From positions 1 to 10,463 of the forward strand of contig JALQUQ010000074.1 of the NCBI GenBank assembly GCA_023263735.1: a DNA stretch of 10,463 nucleotides, read 5' to 3'. Below the pieces are notes generated by a model. The model was given only the letters and a program-made list of their open reading frames with translations. It was not told the origin of the DNA and did no database searches. The DNA is from Paracoccaceae bacterium (GTDB lineage Bacteria > Pseudomonadota > Alphaproteobacteria > Rhodobacterales > Rhodobacteraceae). Position 1 is the first letter of the stretch; the number at the start of each line of letters is the position of its first letter. A program made the position numbers and the translations under genes. Below are positions 6,062 through 10,463 of the stretch, one piece after another.

Positions 6062-8350
6062 ATGAATGACGTTACACCCGACAAACTGACCCCCGAACAC
6101 GGCACCTATGTGGGCACCCGTCCGATCCGCCCCGATGGCGTGCCAAAGGTCACGGGCGCGGCCCGGTATGGTGCCGATTATGCGCCGCCCGGCATGCTGT
6201 GGGGCAAGATCCTCCGCTCGTCCCATCCCCATGCCCGTATCCTGTCGATCGACACGTCGAAAGCCCGCAGCCTGCCGGGTGTGCATGCGGTGATCACCGG
6301 GGCCGATTTCCCGGATTTCGCCGATGAATACAAAGGGTTGGAGCGGCTTCAGAAGAACCTGCACCATGATGTGCGCAACGTCATGGCCAAGGAAAAGGTC
6401 TATTACCACGGCCAGCCGGTTGCCGCTGTCGCCGCGCGGGATGAGGCGACGGCCAAGGCTGCCTTGGCTCTGATCTCCGTCGAATATGCCCCGCTTCCCT
6501 TTGTCATCACCATTGACGAAGCAATCGCCCCCGGTGCGCCGCTGGTCCATGAAAATATGACCACCCGCAACGTCGAGCCGCCGACTCCGTCGAACATCAC
6601 CCGCCGCTGGACGGCCAGCATGGGCGATCTTGCGGCAGGTCTGGCCGAAGCCGACGAAGTGGTCGAGCTGAACTTTGACTCCGTGCCCGTGCATCAGGGC
6701 TATATCGAACCCCATGCCTGTGTGGCCGAATATAATGGCGACGGCACCGCCAACCTTTGGGTTTCCAGCCAAGGCCATTTCCAGATGCGCGACCTGACGG
6801 CGGCGCTGACGGGCATCTCCAATGGCGATATCAAGGCGATCCCGGCGGAAATCGGCGGGGGATTTGGCGGCAAGACCAAGGTTTACCTTGAACCGGTCGC
6901 CATGATCTTGTCGAAACATGCGGGCCTGCCCGTCAAGATGACCATGACCCGCGAAGAGGTGTTCCGCGCCTCGGGCCCGGCGTCGGATTCCAAGATGCGC
7001 GTCCGCATGGGGGCGAAAAAGGACGGCACCCTGACCGCCGCCGAGATCGAGTTGTATTACAATTCGGGCGCGTTCCCGTCGTCGCCCTTTATCAACGGCG
7101 TTCTGTGTGCCTTTGGTCATTACAACATTCCCCATCAGCATGGGGTGGCGAATGACGTGGTGTCAAACCGCGCCATGACGGCCGCCTATCGCGCGCCCGG
7201 ATCGACACAGGCCTGCTTTGCGGTTGAAGGGGTGATGGATGTTCTGGCCAAAAAACTGGGCATGGACCCGATTGATTTCCGCCTGAAAAACGCGATCCGC
7301 CCGGGTCAGGCGCAGATCGGCGACCGCAAGATGTCGCACGAGGGTTTTGCCGAGATCCTGACCGCGCTCAAGGCGCATCCCGATTACACCAAACCGCTGG
7401 GCCCCAATCAGGGGCGGGGCGTCGCGGCAGGCTATTGGCACAACATGTCGGGCCATTCGGGCGCAACCTGTCTGGTCAACGTTGACGGGGTGGTCACGAT
7501 CGCGTCCTCTTCGCCCGATATCGGCGGATCGCGGGCATCGATGGCAATGATGGCCGCCGATACCTTTGGCATCCCCTATGAGCAGATCCGCTCGGAAATC
7601 CACGATACGGCGTCGGTTCCGTTTGGCGATGTGACCGGCGGCAGCCGCGTGACCTTTGCCACCGGCAAGGCCATCGTGGGGGCGTGCACCGACGTCATCG
7701 ACCAGCTGAAATCCCGCGCCGCCCAGATCTGGGGTGTGGATGTCGAGGGCGTGATCTGGCGCGATGGCGCGGCCCATCCCTCATCGTCGAACGTGGGCGA
7801 CTTCACGCCGCTGACTCTGACCGAGCTGGCCCAGAACGCGCAGGCGACGGGCGGCCATTTTGGCGCCTCGCACGGCAAGACGATGTCCGGCCACGCGCCC
7901 GGCCTGTCGGCCATGTTCTGCGATGTCGAGGTTGACCCGGAAACCGGCGCCGTCACCGTGTTGAACATGGTGTCCTGTCAGGATGCCGGTCGTGCCATCC
8001 ATCCCAGCTATGTCGAAGGGCAGATGCAGGGCGCGATGACCCAAGGCATCGGCTGGGCGCTGAACGAAGGTTATGTCTATGGCAAGGACGGCATCCTTCA
8101 GAATGCCAACTGGCTTGACTATCGGATGCCGGTGGCCTCGGACCTGCCGATGCTGAAGCCCTTGATCGTCGAGGTTCCGAACCCCCACCACCCCTTTGGG
8201 GTCAAGGGTGTGGCCGAGGCATCGATGGTTTCGGCGCTTGGCTGCGTTGCCAATGCCGTTTCCAATGCGACCAAGCGCCGGATGACCCAGCTTCCGATGA
8301 ACCCGGAAACGGTTCTGAACGCCCTCGACACGCGGCCAGAAGAACTCTGA
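6062..8350 (+). CDS. Xanthine dehydrogenase/aldehyde oxidase family molybdopterin-binding subunit
   Basis: With ATG 6062 the product has 762 residues, the normal length of a separate large subunit such as CoxL. The start follows GAGGGGAGG at about 6045-6053, and GTRPIRPDGVPKVTGAARYGADYAPPGMLWGKIL is the classic opening of the a/b hammerhead domain, which covers roughly the first 135 residues. The rest is the molybdopterin-binding part: GGGFGGKT from 265, AYRAPGSTQ at 375-383, GGS near the middle, QGIGWALNEGY near the end, and PFGVKGVAEAS with Glu719, which corresponds to the catalytic base. The AYRAPG loop differs from the CoxL CO-dehydrogenase signature, so this is an aldehyde, heterocycle or acyl-CoA hydroxylase, not CO dehydrogenase. 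Normally a 2Fe-2S subunit and a FAD subunit are encoded alongside; neither is in this window. Alcohol dehydrogenase and lactonase-like genes follow on the same strand. Cytoplasmic, as no signal peptide is visible. Confidence 0.93.
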   Translation: MNDVTPDKLTPEHGTYVGTRPIRPDGVPKVTGAARYGADYAPPGMLWGKILRSSHPHARILSIDTSKARSLPGVHAVITGADFPDFADEYKGLERLQKNLHHDVRNVMAKEKVYYHGQPVAAVAARDEATAKAALALISVEYAPLPFVITIDEAIAPGAPLVHENMTTRNVEPPTPSNITRRWTASMGDLAAGLAEADEVVELNFDSVPVHQGYIEPHACVAEYNGDGTANLWVSSQGHFQMRDLTAALTGISNGDIKAIPAEIGGGFGGKTKVYLEPVAMILSKHAGLPVKMTMTREEVFRASGPASDSKMRVRMGAKKDGTLTAAEIELYYNSGAFPSSPFINGVLCAFGHYNIPHQHGVANDVVSNRAMTAAYRAPGSTQACFAVEGVMDVLAKKLGMDPIDFRLKNAIRPGQAQIGDRKMSHEGFAEILTALKAHPDYTKPLGPNQGRGVAAGYWHNMSGHSGATCLVNVDGVVTIASSSPDIGGSRASMAMMAADTFGIPYEQIRSEIHDTASVPFGDVTGGSRVTFATGKAIVGACTDVIDQLKSRAAQIWGVDVEGVIWRDGAAHPSSSNVGDFTPLTLTELAQNAQATGGHFGASHGKTMSGHAPGLSAMFCDVEVDPETGAVTVLNMVSCQDAGRAIHPSYVEGQMQGAMTQGIGWALNEGYVYGKDGILQNANWLDYRMPVASDLPMLKPLIVEVPNPHHPFGVKGVAEASMVSALGCVANAVSNATKRRMTQLPMNPETVLNALDTRPEEL

Positions 8351-8372
8351 CGGCATCGCACCGTTCTGATTT

Positions 8373-8397
8373 GGCAGGGAGCGTGCGTCTCTCTGCC
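8373..8397 (+). other. Intercistronic stem-loop between the molybdoenzyme and alcohol dehydrogenase genes
   Basis: GGCAGGGAG at 8373-8381 pairs with CTCTCTGCC at 8389-8397 (nine pairs, one G-U) around a seven-base loop. No T-run follows, so it is not a standard terminator. It may mark RNA processing or partial attenuation within an operon. Confidence 0.5.
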
Positions 8398-8425
8398 GAA
8401 ACAACCGTTACACAAGGATTGCACA

Positions 8426-9502
8426 ATGCGCGGCGTGGTTTTTACCGGCAACCGTACCCTCGAGATCATGAATTTTCCGGACCCGACGCCCGGCCCCGGT
8501 CAGGTCGTCATCCGGATGAAGGCCAGCGGCATGTGCGGAAGCGATTTGCACTATTACCGCGCCCCTGATCCGAATGCGCTGGTTGCGCAGATGGGGATGA
8601 TGAGCTTTGAGGCCCGCGGGATGGACCCAAAGACCCCGGTCATCGCGGGCCACGAACCCTGCGGCATCATCGAGGCCATCGGGCCGGGCGTGAACCCCGC
8701 CCAGTTCAAGGTTGGCGACCGAGTGATCGTGTTCCATTACGAGGGCTGCGGCGTCTGTGACGACTGCCGGACCGGCTGGACCCAAGCCTGCGGCCACGGC
8801 ATGGCCCCCCATGGCGCGGTGAAAAACGGCGGCCATGCCGATTTTCAGGTGGTGCCCGCCGACCGTCTGGTTCTGATGCCCGAGGAGGTTTCGTTTGAAA
8901 CCGGTGCCGCCATTGCCTGCGGGACGGGCACGGCCTATGGGGCGCTGGTGCGGATGAACACCTCGGCCCGCGACACGATTGCGATCTTCGGTCTGGGCCC
9001 GGTCGGGCTGTCGGCGGTGCAATTGGCGGCGGCGATGGGCTGCGAAGTGTTCGCCGTTGATATCGACGAGGCCCGCGTGCAAAAGGCGAAAGAATTCGGC
9101 GCCGCGCATGTCATCAACGGATCGACCCACGATCCCGTGGAAGAGATCAAGAAACTGACCCGTGGCCGCGGTGTGAATTGCGCGATGGAATGCGCCGGGG
9201 GCAATGTCGCCAAACAACAGGCCGTGCGCTGCACCGCAACTTGGGGCCGGATCGCACTGGTTGCCGTTGGCGGGCAGTTGGATGGCATCGTCAGCTGGAA
9301 CGACATGATCGCGAAACAGCGCACCCTGATCGGGTCGTGGACCTTTTCGATCACCGGGATGAAGGATTGCACCTATTTCATCGCCGATCACGGGATCAAC
9401 GTCGATGCGATCTTTTCGGACCGCTGGAATTTGAACGACGCCGATCAGGCCTACAAGATGTTTGACAAACAGGCGGGCGGCAAGGGCGTGTTCGTGTTCT
9501 AA
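8426..9502 (+). CDS. Zinc-dependent alcohol dehydrogenase (medium-chain family)
   Basis: The 358-residue protein shows the full zinc MDR pattern. Catalytic zinc ligands are Cys37 (GMCGSD), His76-Glu77 (GHEPCG) and probably Cys165 (ACGTGTAYGAL). The structural zinc is held by Cys108, Cys111, Cys114 and Cys122. The NAD fold has GLGPVG at 189-194, with Asp212 at the end of the second strand favouring NAD over NADP. It oxidises an alcohol or polyol to an aldehyde, ketone or lactone in the cytoplasm; the substrate is unknown. Between YY at 43-44 and the GHE motif there is a longer stretch than usual (RAPDPNALVAQMGMMSF onward), about 15-20 extra residues that may shape the active-site entrance. ATG 8426 has AAGGA at 8414-8418, seven bases upstream. 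It lies 75 bases after the molybdoenzyme gene on the same strand and is probably cotranscribed with it. Confidence 0.93.
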   Translation: MRGVVFTGNRTLEIMNFPDPTPGPGQVVIRMKASGMCGSDLHYYRAPDPNALVAQMGMMSFEARGMDPKTPVIAGHEPCGIIEAIGPGVNPAQFKVGDRVIVFHYEGCGVCDDCRTGWTQACGHGMAPHGAVKNGGHADFQVVPADRLVLMPEEVSFETGAAIACGTGTAYGALVRMNTSARDTIAIFGLGPVGLSAVQLAAAMGCEVFAVDIDEARVQKAKEFGAAHVINGSTHDPVEEIKKLTRGRGVNCAMECAGGNVAKQQAVRCTATWGRIALVAVGGQLDGIVSWNDMIAKQRTLIGSWTFSITGMKDCTYFIADHGINVDAIFSDRWNLNDADQAYKMFDKQAGGKGVFVF

Positions 9503-9521
9503 GGCCTTGATAAGACCGGGC

Positions 9522-9549
9522 AGGTCCGGGGCGTTTGGTCCCCGGGCCT
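9522..9549 (+). other. Intercistronic stem-loop between the alcohol dehydrogenase and lactonase-like genes
   Basis: AGGTCCGGGG at 9522-9531 pairs with CCCCGGGCCT at 9540-9549 (ten pairs, one G-U) around an eight-base loop. Only scattered T residues follow (TCCCTC), so it is a weak terminator at best. It may reduce read-through into the next gene. Confidence 0.5.
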
Positions 9550-9577
9550 TCCCTCACTGAAATTGCGGGGGAATAGG

Positions 9578-10381
9578 TTGGAACCGTTTGAGCTGTTCGC
9601 CATTCGATATGCCGTCAATGGCCCCCGCACCCATGCGCAGAACCACACGGGCGGCGATCCGCATCTGGCGGACAGCGACCTTGATTTCTATGTCTGGGTG
9701 GCCAAACGGTCAGACCGCGCCTTTTTGATCGACACCGGCTCCGGGGCCGAGGCGGCGGCCCGGCGCAAAGACCGGATGTTGCGCGCCCCCGCCGATGCCA
9801 TCGCCCTGTTGGGGTTGGACCCCGCGCGGGTCGAAGATGTCATACTGACCCACATTCATTACGACCATGCCGGATCGTTGGAGCGGTACAAGACGGCCCG
9901 GTTTCACCTGCAAGACACCGAGATGTCCTATGCAACGGGCCGCTGCATGTGCGCCCCGCAACTTCGGCGCGGCTATGAGGTGGAGGACATCGTTCATCTG
10001 GTGCGCTGCGTGCATCAAAGCCGGGTGACCTTTCACAACGGCACGCAAGAGATCGTGCCGGGGCTGTCGGTCCATCATGTCGGCGGGCATTCGGGCGGAT
10101 TGCAGGTTGTGCGGGTCTGGACGAAACGGGGCTGGGTCGTTCTGGCCTCGGACGCCGCGCATCTGGGGCGCAATCTGAAAGAGATGACGCTGTTCCCTTC
10201 GGTCTATCGCGCGGATGAGATGTTCGAGGGCTATCGCACCGTGCTTGGGCTGGCCGAGGGGGACCTTGACCGGATCATCCCCGGCCATGATCCACGGGTG
10301 ATGGATCAGTACCCCGCCCCCGCGCCCGAGCTTGCGGGCATCGTGGCGCGGCTGGATGTTGCGCCGCGCCCGATTGGCTGA
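9578..10381 (+). CDS. Metallo-beta-lactamase-fold hydrolase, N-acyl homoserine lactonase family
   Basis: I place the start at TTG 9578, giving 267 residues beginning MEPFELFAIRYAVNG, because GCGGGGGAA lies just upstream and the family begins with this 'Y/FELFAIRYA' stretch. An earlier TTG at 9563 would add five residues and swallow the ribosome binding site. Metal ligands are complete: THIHYDHAG gives His92, His94, Asp96 and His97, with His171 (GGHSGG), Asp192 (LASDAAH) and His237 (IPGHDP). This binuclear zinc fold hydrolyses esters and lactones in the cytoplasm. LQDTEMSYATGRCM and GLQVVRVWT are typical of proteins named N-acyl homoserine lactonase. Behind an alcohol dehydrogenase and a molybdoenzyme, a metabolic lactonase is at least as likely as quorum quenching. 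The gene lies 75 bases downstream of the dehydrogenase gene, with a hairpin between. Confidence 0.88.
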   Translation: MEPFELFAIRYAVNGPRTHAQNHTGGDPHLADSDLDFYVWVAKRSDRAFLIDTGSGAEAAARRKDRMLRAPADAIALLGLDPARVEDVILTHIHYDHAGSLERYKTARFHLQDTEMSYATGRCMCAPQLRRGYEVEDIVHLVRCVHQSRVTFHNGTQEIVPGLSVHHVGGHSGGLQVVRVWTKRGWVVLASDAAHLGRNLKEMTLFPSVYRADEMFEGYRTVLGLAEGDLDRIIPGHDPRVMDQYPAPAPELAGIVARLDVAPRPIG

Positions 10382-10392
10382 TCTGCCCCGCC

Positions 10393-10463
10393 CTACAGAT
10401 CGGCCAGAATGACCGTGGCATCCGGCAAGTCGTGCAACCCCTCTGCCATGGTTTCGACACGCG
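10393..10463 (-). CDS. C-terminal tail of an unidentified convergent gene (partial)
   Basis: Reading leftward from the window edge, one frame stays open for 22 codons (RVETMAEGLHDLPDATVILADL) and stops with TAG at 10395-10393, 11 bases from the stop of the lactonase-like gene. The amino acid mix and GC-ending codons look like a real protein end. The piece is too short to name, and an alternative frame is also open here, so confidence is limited. Confidence 0.45.
   Translation of the reverse strand, partial: RVETMAEGLHDLPDATVILADL

Noticed and set aside
6057..6064. ATG at 6057 two bases out of frame with the molybdoenzyme start
   Set aside because: It reads ATG CGA TGA, stopping after two codons; a leader function is possible but nothing supports it.
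5996..7141. 381-codon leftward open frame opposite the molybdoenzyme gene
   Set aside because: His/Gly/Arg-rich antisense shadow of high-GC coding DNA; the plus strand carries unmistakable molybdopterin motifs.
9578..10381. Quorum-quenching enzyme as a firm call for the lactonase-like gene
   Set aside because: The name covers a broad family, and the metabolic neighbours do not point to signalling; no luxI/luxR genes are in the window.

Overview
The window reads as three pieces of DNA with different character. Piece A (about 1-740) is roughly half G+C. Piece B (about 745-1330) is AT-richer, with rows of about 35-47% G+C. Piece C (about 1340 to the end) is clearly GC-rich, with rows near two thirds G+C and codons strongly favouring G/C at the third position. 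Piece C looks like an alphaproteobacterium of the Rhodobacteraceae/Roseobacter type, judging from its TRAP transporter binding protein, MmgE/PrpD protein, xanthine-dehydrogenase-family subunit and codon use. Piece B looks gammaproteobacterial: it carries the first part of a YbgI/Nif3-type gene and, divergently, what looks like the N-terminal anchor of an AlgW/DegS-type periplasmic protease. The organism calls come from family resemblance recalled from memory, not from a search.

Left part (1-1779). On the minus strand lie a sugar phosphate isomerase/epimerase that runs off the left edge and, directly upstream of it, an open frame that joins an AlgW-like membrane anchor to the second half of a two-domain NIPSNAP protein. 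On the plus strand, 943-1779 joins the first ~128 residues of a Nif3-like protein to the C-terminal half of a LysR-type regulator. Both composite frames change identity abruptly. The second also changes base composition at the same point. Piece B therefore begins inside one gene and ends inside another. The simplest reading is a chimeric assembly or clone. Recent recombination is the alternative.

Middle part (1780-4745). After a terminator comes a periplasmic TRAP-type solute-binding protein with no permease genes beside it and with a strong 13-bp-stem terminator directly after it. An MmgE/PrpD-family protein with its own ribosome binding site follows, ending at a hairpin shared with the convergent next gene.

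Right part (4746-10463). An extended-SDR NAD-dependent sugar epimerase/dehydratase is read leftward. It is separated by a 319-base intergenic region, rich in repeats and free of genes, from a rightward cluster: a molybdopterin-binding subunit of the xanthine dehydrogenase/aldehyde oxidase family, a zinc alcohol dehydrogenase and a metallo-beta-lactamase-fold hydrolase of the N-acyl homoserine lactonase type. The last 71 bases hold the tail of a convergent gene. The likely theme is uptake and oxidation of a small carboxylated, alcohol- or sugar-like compound, possibly through a lactone. The substrate cannot be read from the sequence. No RNA gene, CRISPR array, insertion sequence or origin was seen.
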